Positions 1 to 8,283 of a stretch of 33,068 nt of DNA are shown here, one piece after another. This stretch comes from Chloroflexota bacterium (lineage in GTDB: Bacteria; Chloroflexota; Anaerolineae; Anaerolineales; Villigracilaceae): positions 1 to 33,068 of the forward strand of contig JAAENC010000674.1 in assembly GCA_024224815.1 (NCBI GenBank), given 5' to 3'. The notes under the pieces were generated by a model. It had not been told where the DNA came from, ran no database searches, and was given only the letters and a program-made list of their open reading frames with translations. How positions within the stretch are numbered: the first letter of the stretch is position 1; each line of letters begins with the position of its first letter. A program made the position numbers and the translations under genes.

Positions 1-28
1 ATTTCTACAACCATGAAAGGATACAATT

Positions 29-70
29 AAAAACGAAACAGACACCTTATCAAACTAGGTGCCTGTTTCG
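29..70 (-). terminator. Intrinsic terminator for the glycosyltransferase gene
   Basis: Arms at 34-47 and 57-70 pair over 14 positions with one G-U pair, around a 9-nt loop. Read on the minus strand, the hairpin is followed by TTTTTAATTG, so it suits the minus-strand gene that ends at 155. The plus-strand side has no T-tract. A plus-strand open frame of nine codons ends with TAA at 28-30 and could be the tail of a gene outside the window, but it is too short to call. Confidence 0.6.
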
Positions 71-154
71 ATAATCTAAGGGGAGGGCTTTCTTTTTGTG
101 TCTTGCCTAATGGGGGCAGTTCATTAAAGGAGCGGGGACTTTTTATTCTAAGAG

Positions 155-838
155 CTAATTTACAAAGCGATATTTGAGCAAAGCCCAAACTGCTTCAAAA
201 GCGTCATGGAGCTTGATTTTCTTCCCATCAGAATAATCACGCGGGTTGAAAGAAATTGGCACTTCAAAAATACGTACTTTTTTCTTGAGAATTTTTGCGG
301 TAAATTCCGGCTCAAAGTTGAAAGAATTAGAGTGGATCGTAATTCCATCCAGCACTTCACGCTTGAAGACTTTGTAACCTGTTTCCATATCGGTCAGAAT
401 ATTATTATAAAGAATATTAGTCGCCAAGGTGAGCAACTTATTGGCGATCATATGCCAAAACATCGTTGAACGACGCGGGGCGCCCAAAAAGCGGGAGCCA
501 TAGACTACATCTGCAATGCCTTCTTCGATAGGCTTCAAAATTGCGGGGTAATCTCGGGGGTCATACTCAAGGTCTGCATCCTGAATAAGGAAAACATCAC
601 CTTTGGCTTCGCCAAAGCCTGTGCGCACGGCTGCACCTTTCCCTTGATTTTTTTCATGCAAAACAACGCGGATGTTATCTGTACCATCCAACTCTTTCAA
701 AATATCGCGTGTCCCATCTGTAGAACCATCGTCCACGATAAGGATTTCCCAAGGCAAACCTGTAGCCTGAACACGCTTAAGAATTTCACGAATATTTTGA
801 ACTTCATTATATACGGGGATTATCACTGATAGATTCAT
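155..838 (-). CDS. Family 2 glycosyltransferase, DPM1/polyprenyl-phosphate sugar transferase type
   Basis: This 227-aa GT-A fold protein probably transfers a sugar from a nucleotide donor to a polyprenyl-phosphate carrier at the inner face of the membrane. The N-terminus MNLSVIIPVYNE is the usual GT2 start. VDDGST at residues 35-40 and QDADLEY at 86-92 are the nucleotide- and metal-binding motifs, and YGSRFLG at about 113-119 is typical of the dolichol-phosphate mannosyltransferase branch. There are no membrane segments, so it is the catalytic domain alone, at about the length of archaeal and bacterial DPM1-like proteins. It is divergent from the SH3b lipoprotein gene and has its own terminator. 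The donor sugar cannot be read from the sequence. No strong ribosome binding site precedes the ATG. Confidence 0.9.
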   Translation of the reverse strand: MNLSVIIPVYNEVQNIREILKRVQATGLPWEILIVDDGSTDGTRDILKELDGTDNIRVVLHEKNQGKGAAVRTGFGEAKGDVFLIQDADLEYDPRDYPAILKPIEEGIADVVYGSRFLGAPRRSTMFWHMIANKLLTLATNILYNNILTDMETGYKVFKREVLDGITIHSNSFNFEPEFTAKILKKKVRIFEVPISFNPRDYSDGKKIKLHDAFEAVWALLKYRFVN

Positions 839-942
839 AGGGCAGATTATAAATTAAACGAGAAAAAAGTGGGAAAGAATTTTAGGAGCACCGACAGATG
901 CCAAAATAAGCAGGCTGCGATAAAATAGAGAAGGAGAAAATT

Positions 943-2079
943 ATGAGAAAAAATTCAACAACCCTGCTTTTTCTATTCCTAATAATTAGCTTTATCACTG
1001 CTTGCAGTATGGAAGTTGCAAAACTGGATGATGCGGATGATTCTGCCCCGGATATGGGCCTCATCACCGCAACGCTCCCTCTTACATTTACACCGAGAGC
1101 GAGCGCGACCCCGCTGCCTGCTACCGCGCAGCCAACTGTGGAGCCGGTCTCGGGCAAGGTCACGGCGCAAATTAACGTGCGAGAAAACCCCAGCACATCA
1201 AGCGAATCGATGGGAATGCTCGGCATCAACAGCGAAGTAGAAATTATCGGGAAAGATGCCAATGAAAAGTGGTATAAAATTCGCTTCATCTCACCCAACG
1301 GGGAAAGCGGAGAAGGTTGGGGCGCGGCAGAATATATCTTAACCGAGAGCAAGCCAGATGTCCCGGTCGTCTCGGGCGGCAGCCCATCCGCAGGAGATGA
1401 AAACACAAATGGTCAAACTACGCAGCAGATCAATGTGCGCATCGGCCCAGGAATAGATTTTGCCGTTTTGGGACTGCTCAATAACGAAGATGGCGTTGTG
1501 TTGACGGGTAAAAATATCGACGGGAGTTGGCTGCAAATCGAATTTGTATCAGGCAATGATAATAAAGGCTGGGTTTTTGCAAATTATATGAAAAGCGACA
1601 TCCTTGACGAATTACCGCTGATTGACGAAAGCGGCGAAGAAATTGCTGAAAGCACCCAAACGGTGATGGCCGCAACCGCCGCGCCGACATTTTTCCCCGC
1701 CCCAGACGATGGCGATTCGGCTGAAGAACCATCCATTTCTGTTGAGTTTTCTGCCACCAATTCGCGCGCTTTTGATTACAGCAGTGACCTTTCTTCCCCC
1801 GAAGGTGATGCAGAAGACTGGATCGCTTTTCACCCCAACTCACCGGATGATCGCGTAAATTTACTGATTGATCTCAGTTGTGAAGGAAACGGGAGTTTAT
1901 ATGTTGAGTTATGGCAAGGCGGCATCAAACTGGACAAATGGGGCGAGCTAGAATGCGGCGACAGCGATTATGCCCTTAGCATGTTCCGCGATGAAACTTA
2001 TCAATTTCGGCTATATTCAAAATATTCACGAGATTTAACTTATATTAGCTACAATTTGCAAGTCCGCGCAGCGCCCTAG
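943..2079 (+). CDS. Lipoprotein with two bacterial SH3 domains and a PPC-like C-terminus
   Basis: A 378-aa exported lipoprotein. A hydrophobic signal peptide ends in the lipobox ITAC with Cys21. A Thr/Pro/Ala-rich linker leads to two SH3b domains at about residues 73-133 and 157-216, each with the INVR...P signature (QINVRENPST and QINVRIGPG) and a GW near its end. SH3b domains usually bind peptidoglycan or other wall ligands. After another low-complexity linker, residues about 275-378 contain DAEDWIAF and a beta-rich pattern like the bacterial pre-peptidase C-terminal (PPC) domain; this last call is tentative. A good Shine-Dalgarno site, AAGGAG at 931-936, precedes the ATG at 943. No catalytic domain is visible, so a structural or ligand-binding role outside the membrane is likely. 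Confidence 0.85.
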   Translation: MRKNSTTLLFLFLIISFITACSMEVAKLDDADDSAPDMGLITATLPLTFTPRASATPLPATAQPTVEPVSGKVTAQINVRENPSTSSESMGMLGINSEVEIIGKDANEKWYKIRFISPNGESGEGWGAAEYILTESKPDVPVVSGGSPSAGDENTNGQTTQQINVRIGPGIDFAVLGLLNNEDGVVLTGKNIDGSWLQIEFVSGNDNKGWVFANYMKSDILDELPLIDESGEEIAESTQTVMAATAAPTFFPAPDDGDSAEEPSISVEFSATNSRAFDYSSDLSSPEGDAEDWIAFHPNSPDDRVNLLIDLSCEGNGSLYVELWQGGIKLDKWGELECGDSDYALSMFRDETYQFRLYSKYSRDLTYISYNLQVRAAP

Positions 2080-2108
2080 TGGATAAACCATAAAAACGAC
2101 GGGACGAT

Positions 2109-2204
2109 ATGTCTTTGCGAGGAGTATGCTTTTGCGACGCGGCAATCTCCTATCCTGAAGGGAGATTGCTTCTCCCCAAAAAGCGTTGGGGCTCGCAAAG
2201 ACAT
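2109..2204. repeat. REP-like palindromic element (cruciform)
   Basis: A perfect 12-bp inverted repeat, ATGTCTTTGCGA at 2109-2120 and its complement at 2193-2204, encloses a second perfect 9-bp stem, GCAATCTCC at 2142-2150 with GGAGATTGC at 2161-2169. It fills the gap between the SH3b and FecR genes and has no T-tract, so it is not an ordinary terminator. The motif pair (TTGCGAGGAG...GCAATCTCC) resembles dispersed repeats known from many environmental bacterial genomes. A REP-associated transposase lies at 28391-28987; whether it acts on this element is unknown. Confidence 0.75.
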
Positions 2205-2248
2205 CGCTTTGTCCAAACTTAACTTGTCCAAAAAGCAAAGGAAATTCT

Positions 2249-3292
2249 ATGAAAAAGGCACTCTTCTATCTCCTCTCCATTCTTCTCTTTCTACTTGCAG
2301 CCTGCCAAAGCGATGAAGAAATACCCGTAGCAACAGAAGTTTTAGCAACGTCCACAGAAATTGTCGAAGAAGAAACAGAAGCGCCTCCTCTTCCTACACC
2401 AACGCCTGCCATTGACCTAAGCGCAGAACTCCAGGAAGTGGAGGGGAATGTAGAGACAAAAGAAGAAGTTGACAGCAATTTTTCTGTCGCCACAAACGGG
2501 ACAACACTCGCGGAAAAGGGAGAAATTCGCACATCCGAAAATGGCTACACGCGCGTTGACTTGTCAACAGGCACATTGATCAGAATGGCACCACTCTCTC
2601 ATTTCACATTGCTATCCAACGAAGAAAAGGAAGAAAGTCTTCTAACGCGCATTAAACTGGAAATAGGTCAGCTTTGGGTTGTGCTCAATGGCGGGAGCGT
2701 TGAAATTGAAACGCCATCGGGTGTAGCAGCCGTGCGCGGTTCTTATATGATGGTAGAAATTAACCCGGAAACACAAGGAGCCGTTATTTCTTGTCTTGAA
2801 GGACATTGCGAGTTGGAAAACCCGGCCGGCATTGTAAAACTTTCTAATGGACAGCGTGCAGAATTGCATCCACCCGAGCTAAGTGAGGGAAATTTCTCCT
2901 TACCCCTGCCCGAAGAGATGAGCGAAAGAGATTTTGCCGAGTGGCTTTTCTTTGCCCCGGAAGCAGAAGATATTTTCCCCTTTCTTGAAGAAGAAGGCCT
3001 GCTCCCTTGGAAAAATTGGAAAGACTTCATCCCCGAAAAAGACGGGCCGCCTTTAAGTTTTGATGAGTTTTTCTCTGAAGTTGATTCTCCACTTCGTGAT
3101 GGTTTATGTCCTCCAGAAGAAGAATGTCTTCCCCTAGACGGGGACGGCCCTCTCGGAGGAGATGGACCTTTGGGCGGCGATGGCCCACTTGGCGGAGACG
3201 GTCCTCTTGGGGGAGACGGCCCGCTCGGAGGCGATGGGCCGACAGGCGGGGATGGCCCGCTCGGCGGCGATGGCCCACTTGGTAGAGACTGA
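2249..3292 (+). CDS. FecR-domain lipoprotein with C-terminal GDGPLG repeats
   Basis: A 347-aa exported lipoprotein. The start at 2249 (MKKALFYLL) is chosen over upstream in-frame codons because it gives a complete signal peptide with lipobox LAAC (Cys19) and has AAAGGA just upstream. Residues about 50-200 form a FecR-type beta domain: the segments TLAEKGEIRTSENG, VDLSTGTLIRMAP and TPSGVAAVRGSYMMVE are typical. In this family the domain sits outside the membrane and passes signals to partners. The C-terminus carries eight near-perfect GDGPLG repeats. The stop codon is 2 bp before the start of a CHASE2 adenylate cyclase, so the two are almost certainly co-transcribed. An extracytoplasmic sensor or modulator role for that cyclase is an inference. 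Confidence 0.87.
   Translation: MKKALFYLLSILLFLLAACQSDEEIPVATEVLATSTEIVEEETEAPPLPTPTPAIDLSAELQEVEGNVETKEEVDSNFSVATNGTTLAEKGEIRTSENGYTRVDLSTGTLIRMAPLSHFTLLSNEEKEESLLTRIKLEIGQLWVVLNGGSVEIETPSGVAAVRGSYMMVEINPETQGAVISCLEGHCELENPAGIVKLSNGQRAELHPPELSEGNFSLPLPEEMSERDFAEWLFFAPEAEDIFPFLEEEGLLPWKNWKDFIPEKDGPPLSFDEFFSEVDSPLRDGLCPPEEECLPLDGDGPLGGDGPLGGDGPLGGDGPLGGDGPLGGDGPTGGDGPLGGDGPLGRD
3140..3283 (+). repeat. 18-bp tandem repeat coding for GDGPLG units
   Basis: Eight 18-bp units encode (GDGPLG)8 with one L-to-T change in unit six. Third codon positions vary between units while the peptide is kept, which suggests selection on the peptide rather than very recent slippage. Confidence 0.85.
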
Positions 3293-3294
3293 AA

Positions 3295-5124
3295 ATGAAA
3301 AAGAAAAAAATCCCCATTAAAGCAATTTCGCTCATTATTATCGCGGCATTTTTAACCATTGCCGAAGCAACAGCACTCTTCTTTCCGACCTCTATCACGC
3401 CCATAGAAAGGCTCGATTATGCCGCCAGAGATACAGCAATGCGCTTACGTGGTATACAGCCCATAGACGAGAGAATTGTGATCGTCGCCATAGATGATTT
3501 TTCCTTTAACTGGACAGGTCTCTCCTGGCCTTGGCCGCGCACGTATATGGCAGAGATCGTTAATTATCTCAATGATGCAGGCGCAGAAGTAATTGGCCTA
3601 GATGTTTTTCTCTTCGAAGAAGACCCCGAAGGCGACCAAGCTTTGGCAGAGGCATTTTCTGAAACACCGCTTTCTATTAGTTTGGCCCAACCGCTCGAAG
3701 ACCATCAGGGCGTAGATACACTCAAAGTGCCGCGCCCTGAGTATAAAGATAGCTTTGACGCTTTAGGGATCACTGAAATTCATCTGGATGATGATGCAAC
3801 AGCCCGTAGCATTATGGCTTATAAATATGACAAATTCTCTCAAGCATATTTTTTTAATTGGGCACTTGAAACTGCACGGCTCGCTCAAAATGCGCCGCCG
3901 ATCAGCCAATTCTCCACTATAAGCCTTAATTTAGGTGAAGACGAAGTTCCCTTAAGAAAATCGCGTATCCTCGTCAACTTTCGTGGCCCCGCAGAGACTT
4001 ACCCTATTTATTCGGCGGCACAAGTGGTCTTGGGCGACTACCCTGCGGAAAACTTCAAAGATAAGATCGTGCTGATCGGGGCAACATCGCTCACTTTGCA
4101 GGATGTGTACCCCACGCCATTTTCCAGCCGGACTCCTACATCGGGGGTAGAGATTATTGCTAGCACGGTCGATTCGCTGCTCAATCAAAATTATCTGCGC
4201 ATCGCGCCGCCGTGGGTCAATCTTCTCTTTATTTTGCTCGCTGCCTATCTCTCCCATCTTATTATCCGTACTTCGCGCCCGGGTTTTGCAATTGGCTTAA
4301 TGCTTGCCGGTATTCTCTCTTATGGGCTTATTTATTTTCTGGTTTTCAGCCAGTTTGGGCTTTATTTGCCTTTTATGGCGCCAGAAGCGATGCTTTTTCT
4401 CGGCGTGATTATCCCCACTTTAGAAGAGGCTCTTTCTCAAGATGTAGAAAAACGGCGCATTCGTAACCTTTTTTCACGTTTTATTTCGCCCGAAATGGTC
4501 GAGCAACTGATCTCTACGCAAGACATCAACTCGCTCAATAAACGCAGCAATATCACCATCCTTTTTTCGGATATTCGCGGCTTTACGACCCTCTCGGAGC
4601 AACTCACGCCCGATGGCGTTGTTTCCCTGCTTAACCCCTATTTAGATGTGATGACAAAGGTCGTTCACAAATATGGCGGCACAGTGGATAAATATGAAGG
4701 CGATGCAATTGTTGCCTTTTTTGGAGAACCCGTGCGCTACGAAGACCATGCCCTACGCGCCGCGCGAGCCGCTCTGGATATGCGGCTTGCTCTCGTTAAA
4801 TTAACAACTCAGTGGGAAGAAGCAGGCGTCCTGCCCCCGGATTTCATCTTCGACATCGGCATCGGCCTAAACAGCGGCGATGTTTTTGTCGGTCTGCTCG
4901 GCTCCGAAGAACGCGTTAATTACACCATCATCGGCGATAACGCCAATCTCGCCGCCCGCCTGCAAGATTTAAGTAAAGGCTACGGCTGGTCGATGATCAT
5001 CAGCGAAAGCACCAACGAAGCCATCAAAGATGAGATGGAAACCGAATTTATCGAATCGAGACTGGTCAAAGGGAAGAAAGAAGCGGTGAAGATTTATAAA
5101 TTGATTGGGTATAAAGAGCGGTAA
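3295..5124 (+). CDS. CHASE2-domain class III adenylate cyclase
   Basis: A 609-aa membrane-bound cyclase that makes cAMP from ATP. An N-terminal transmembrane helix (about residues 6-28) leads to an extracytoplasmic CHASE2 sensor domain (about 35-295), then three transmembrane helices (about 300-380), a linker and a class III catalytic domain (about 415-600). Catalytic residues are complete: the metal-binding Asp426 in FSDIRGFT and Asp470 in DKYEGDAIV, Lys466 at the adenine-selecting position, Thr544 in YTIIGD, and Asn551 and Arg555 in NLAAR. Lys466 favours ATP over GTP. All parts needed for a homodimeric enzyme are present. It follows the FecR lipoprotein gene by 2 bp, a pairing that suggests FecR senses or gates the CHASE2 domain from outside. 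A copy of its last 16 codons lies at 5841-5888. Confidence 0.93.
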   Translation: MKKKKIPIKAISLIIIAAFLTIAEATALFFPTSITPIERLDYAARDTAMRLRGIQPIDERIVIVAIDDFSFNWTGLSWPWPRTYMAEIVNYLNDAGAEVIGLDVFLFEEDPEGDQALAEAFSETPLSISLAQPLEDHQGVDTLKVPRPEYKDSFDALGITEIHLDDDATARSIMAYKYDKFSQAYFFNWALETARLAQNAPPISQFSTISLNLGEDEVPLRKSRILVNFRGPAETYPIYSAAQVVLGDYPAENFKDKIVLIGATSLTLQDVYPTPFSSRTPTSGVEIIASTVDSLLNQNYLRIAPPWVNLLFILLAAYLSHLIIRTSRPGFAIGLMLAGILSYGLIYFLVFSQFGLYLPFMAPEAMLFLGVIIPTLEEALSQDVEKRRIRNLFSRFISPEMVEQLISTQDINSLNKRSNITILFSDIRGFTTLSEQLTPDGVVSLLNPYLDVMTKVVHKYGGTVDKYEGDAIVAFFGEPVRYEDHALRAARAALDMRLALVKLTTQWEEAGVLPPDFIFDIGIGLNSGDVFVGLLGSEERVNYTIIGDNANLAARLQDLSKGYGWSMIISESTNEAIKDEMETEFIESRLVKGKKEAVKIYKLIGYKER

Positions 5125-5142
5125 CGCAAAAAGGAGGGATAC

Positions 5143-5427
5143 TTGGACTCAATGATACTTTTCATGCTCACGTCGATTGGGATAGGCATTTTATTTGCTA
5201 TACCTGGAATTGCTTTTGGTTCATTTCTGGAAAAACATCAAATCGCTTCTAATCGTATTCGTGATGTCTTAGCAACATCCGTATTTTTTGTTTTATTTAG
5301 ACAAGTGTGGTATCCACAGATACCATATATCTGGCTTGCTCTTGCAATAATTCTTGGCACGACCATGGGACTATATAGAGTGGAGATTTTTTGGGCAATG
5401 AAAAGCAAAGATAAGGATAAAAGATGA
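5143..5427 (+). CDS. Small membrane protein, unknown function
   Basis: A 94-aa hydrophobic protein with about three membrane segments (roughly residues 4-27, 43-58 and 61-78) and a short basic tail ending KSKDKDKR. It is not a family I recognise. The start codon is probably TTG at 5143: AAGGAGG at 5131-5137 is 5 nt away, while the next ATG (5152) is 14 nt away. Its stop overlaps the start of the next gene (ATGA), so the two are translationally coupled. It lies 18 bp after the cyclase and is probably in the same transcript. Confidence 0.7.
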   Translation: MDSMILFMLTSIGIGILFAIPGIAFGSFLEKHQIASNRIRDVLATSVFFVLFRQVWYPQIPYIWLALAIILGTTMGLYRVEIFWAMKSKDKDKR

Positions 5428-5813
5428 CCAATGAAATGACTAAACAAATAAGACGAAAAATCAAAATATTCTTTATTTTATTTTTTGTTTTATTATTTAT
5501 TCTTGGCCTTGCTTCTAATCTTTATAAAGCGCTTGCTGACCCCGTTGAAGATTACAGGCAAATATGGTGTCATGATTGGGCTGGTTTGGCTGGAGGGGTT
5601 TTATTTGGAAGCGGCTTCCTAGTAGCTGGCCTTTCTTTTATTGTCTTCCCCCGAAAAACGATGAGAGTATTGGGCAAAGGTGAAGATAATTCTGATAATC
5701 ACAGTATCCGGGGTTTCATAGCGGGCGGCTTAATTATCGGGACACCAATAACTTGGTTTGGAATCGATATACTCTCAAGCATGCTTGGGCCTTGGATTAC
5801 ATATTGTTCATGA
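5424..5813 (+). CDS. Small membrane protein, paralogue 1 of an IVFPR family
   Basis: A 129-aa protein with a basic N-terminus and three predicted membrane helices (about residues 14-34, 55-76 and 98-120). It shares with the protein at 5943-6329 an IWCHDW/LAWQEKC-like segment, the cytoplasmic motif IVFPRK.MR, and the C-terminal WITYC/WITHC. Conserved Cys and Trp residues near the outer face may be structural. It overlaps the previous gene by 4 bp. I do not recognise a named family. Spacing to the cyclase suggests a shared transcript and perhaps a role linked to that signalling system, but this is inference from position alone. Confidence 0.75.
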   Translation: MTNEMTKQIRRKIKIFFILFFVLLFILGLASNLYKALADPVEDYRQIWCHDWAGLAGGVLFGSGFLVAGLSFIVFPRKTMRVLGKGEDNSDNHSIRGFIAGGLIIGTPITWFGIDILSSMLGPWITYCS

Positions 5814-5840
5814 ATTCTCAACTACATTCTGACAACATAA

Positions 5841-5888
5841 AAGAAAGCAGTGAAGATTTATAAGTTGGTTTGGTATAAAGGGTGGTAA
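5841..5888 (+). pseudogene. Duplicated 3' end of the adenylate cyclase gene
   Basis: The 50 nt at 5841-5890 match 5074-5126, the end of the cyclase gene, at 44 of 50 aligned positions with one 3-nt gap. The reading frame is kept and ends in the same TAA: KKAVKIYKLVWYKGW here against KKEAVKIYKLIGYKER in the intact gene. It has no start or upstream coding sequence, so it is a remnant left by a tandem duplication. Confidence 0.85.
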
Positions 5889-5942
5889 CGATCAACCGCA
5901 CTTACAGAACGGATGCTGAAAACAGACCTTAAAAGGATGAGA

Positions 5943-6329
5943 ATGAATAAAAAAACAGTAAAGCTAATAAAATGGATTATTGGGCTACTTTTCTTTTTAG
6001 CTTTTGCCTTAGGCGCATACTCTAGCCTTAGCTTAGCATCTAAGCCAGCTTCGACTTGGGAATTAGCTTGGCAAGAAAAATGCCTAGATTCTACTGGAGA
6101 CTTTTTGTTTGGAGGTACTATTTCAATAATAGGATTTTGCTTTATCGTATTTCCACGTCAAATGATGCGACTATTAATAAAAGACGAAAAAGCCTACAAT
6201 AGCTTTGAAAATTGGAGGCTTATAGCAAGTGGCATTGCTGCTGGAACACTATTATTTTGGGCAGGAATAAACTTTCTCGCAGGATTTCCTGCGGACTGGA
6301 TTACACATTGCTATCCTTCCTTTAACTAA
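5943..6329 (+). CDS. Small membrane protein, paralogue 2 of an IVFPR family
   Basis: A 128-aa protein with the same plan as the protein at 5424-5813: basic N-terminus, three hydrophobic helices, the motif IVFPRQMMR between helices two and three, and a C-terminal WITHC. The start at 5943 (MNKKTVKLIK) is preferred to ATGs at 5913 and 5937 because AAAAGGA at 5931-5937 is correctly spaced and the length then matches the paralogue. The two proteins are clearly related but diverged, so the duplication is not recent. The preceding cyclase tail remnant shows how the copy arose. Function unknown. Confidence 0.75.
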   Translation: MNKKTVKLIKWIIGLLFFLAFALGAYSSLSLASKPASTWELAWQEKCLDSTGDFLFGGTISIIGFCFIVFPRQMMRLLIKDEKAYNSFENWRLIASGIAAGTLLFWAGINFLAGFPADWITHCYPSFN

Positions 6330-6458
6330 AGTTGATAAAAAAGGAAATCATTGATCAATTTGGCAACTAAAATTTATCTGGTAGCGGTCTAGAACACCAC
6401 CAATAATAAATACGGTATAAATACTGAGCCATAAAATTACTCAATAAAAAGGATTCCC

Positions 6459-8258
6459 ATGTCTAAAATCCCCGCACGAAATGAAGTTGACCCAAAATAT
6501 ACCTGGAACGCCGAAAGCGTTTTCGCCTCCCCTGAAGTATGGAGCGCAGAAGCCGAGCAAATCATTGTCGATATTCCTTCTGTGAAAGCCTTTCAGGGCA
6601 AATTGGGCGAAAACGCCGCAACTCTAGCCAATGGGCTGGAAGCTGTCGAAAATCTTCTCGTCCGCGCAGAGCGGCTAACTATGTACGCCGGTTTCGCCTA
6701 CAGCGTAGACACCGCCGATCAAAATGCTGCCGCAATGGCTGGCAAAGCAAGCGGCGTTTACGGGCAGGTGATCGCCGCAACATCTTTCCTTCAGCCAGAA
6801 ATACTGGCAATCGGAGAGAAAATTCTGCGTCAATGGATGCAGGACGAATCTCGTTTGGCAACTTACGAACATTATGTCAACGACCTTTTCCGCAAACAGG
6901 CACATGTCCGCTCATCCGAAGTGGAAGAAATTTTAGGTATGTTAGCGGATCCTTTTAGCGGCGCAGGCTCATCAACATCGCTGCTTGCGAATGCAGATTT
7001 CAAATTTCCCCCCGTAAAAACAACGGATGGGGACGCTCTTGACCTCACACAGGGTACGATGCAAAAAATATTAACCGGCCCCGATCGTGATGCCCGCAAA
7101 TCCGCATGGAATCAATATCACGACAAATATCTCGAGCATAAAAATACGCTTGCATCTAACCTAGCAACATCTATTAAACAAAACGTATTCCAAATGCGGG
7201 CGCGAAAGCACCAATCTACGCTTGCGGCATCCCTTTTCGAGAATGACATCAATGTGGATGTTTTCCATAACTTAATTGATGTTTTCAAAAAAAATCTACC
7301 CCTTTGGCAACGCTATTTTGATATAAGACGTAAAGTTTTGGGCGTAGAAACATTGCATCCCTACGATCTCTGGGCACCGCTTACAGAAAATAGCCCAAGT
7401 CTGAGCTATGAGCAAGCCGTAGATTGGATCTGCGAAGGACTTGCCCCAATGGGCACAGAATATGTCGCAACAGTGCGCAAAGGCGCGCTAGAAGATCGCT
7501 GGGTAGATGTTTATCCCAATCAGGGAAAACGAAACGGGGCCTTTTCTTGGGGCGCGCCAGGGACACACCCATTTATTATGATGAGTTTCAACGACAATAT
7601 GCTCGGTTTAAGTACACTGGCGCATGAGTTGGGACACTCGATGCACTCTTATCTAACTTGGCAAAACCAGCCTTTGGCCTATAGCGAATATTCGCTTTTT
7701 GTCGCTGAAGTCGCATCGAATTTCCAGCAGGCTTTGGTCCGCGGGCATTTGCTGAAGAGTAATCCCGATAAAAATTTCCAGATTGCGATCATCGAAGAAG
7801 CGATGTCGAATTTCCTGCGCTATTTCTTTATTATGCCCACTTTAGCGCGTTTTGAACTCGAAACGCACGAACGCGCCGAAAAAGGCGAGCCACTAACAGC
7901 AGAATCAATGATGACGCTTATGGCAGAGCTTTTTGCCGAAGGCTATGGCGAAAGCGTAAAAATAGACCGCGAGCGCGTCGGGATGATCTGGTCTACTTTT
8001 GGGCATCTATTCTCGGATTATTACGTTTATCAATACGCAACGGGCATTTCGGGCGCACATGCACTCTCCCGCCGTGTATTGGATGGTGTACCCGATGCTG
8101 TTAAAGATTATATGAAATTCCTGAAAGCGGGCTCTTCTATGTATCCACTGGATGCACTAAAAATGGCGGGCGTTGATCTAACTAAACCTGACCCCGTTGA
8201 AGAGACTTTTGCTGTGATGAGCGAGTATATTGATCGCTTGGAGAAGTTGACGGGTTAA
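6459..8258 (+). CDS. pepF: Oligoendopeptidase F (M3B metallopeptidase)
   Basis: A 599-aa cytoplasmic zinc peptidase that cuts short peptides. The zinc site is HELGH at residues 389-393 (His389, Glu390 catalytic, His393) with the third ligand Glu417 in VAEVAS. SWGAPGTHPFIMMSF just before the site and YYVYQYATGISGA near the C-terminus are typical PepF/M3B segments, and length matches the family (about 600 aa). There is no signal peptide. The start at 6459 follows AAAAAGGA with good spacing. The gene appears to be a single unit: about 130 bp of non-coding sequence before it and a strong terminator 25 bp after it. A role in turnover of peptides in the cytoplasm is usual for the family. Confidence 0.95.
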   Translation: MSKIPARNEVDPKYTWNAESVFASPEVWSAEAEQIIVDIPSVKAFQGKLGENAATLANGLEAVENLLVRAERLTMYAGFAYSVDTADQNAAAMAGKASGVYGQVIAATSFLQPEILAIGEKILRQWMQDESRLATYEHYVNDLFRKQAHVRSSEVEEILGMLADPFSGAGSSTSLLANADFKFPPVKTTDGDALDLTQGTMQKILTGPDRDARKSAWNQYHDKYLEHKNTLASNLATSIKQNVFQMRARKHQSTLAASLFENDINVDVFHNLIDVFKKNLPLWQRYFDIRRKVLGVETLHPYDLWAPLTENSPSLSYEQAVDWICEGLAPMGTEYVATVRKGALEDRWVDVYPNQGKRNGAFSWGAPGTHPFIMMSFNDNMLGLSTLAHELGHSMHSYLTWQNQPLAYSEYSLFVAEVASNFQQALVRGHLLKSNPDKNFQIAIIEEAMSNFLRYFFIMPTLARFELETHERAEKGEPLTAESMMTLMAELFAEGYGESVKIDRERVGMIWSTFGHLFSDYYVYQYATGISGAHALSRRVLDGVPDAVKDYMKFLKAGSSMYPLDALKMAGVDLTKPDPVEETFAVMSEYIDRLEKLTG

Positions 8259-8283
8259 ACGGATTTGATTTACCCATAAGATA

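Noticed and set aside
1-30. Plus-strand open frame ending at 30
   Set aside because: Only nine codons are in the window; chance is as likely as the end of a real gene.
2186-2248. Earlier start for the FecR protein
   Set aside because: It would place 21 residues before a complete lipoprotein signal peptide and overlap the REP-like element; the ATG at 2249 has a good ribosome binding site.
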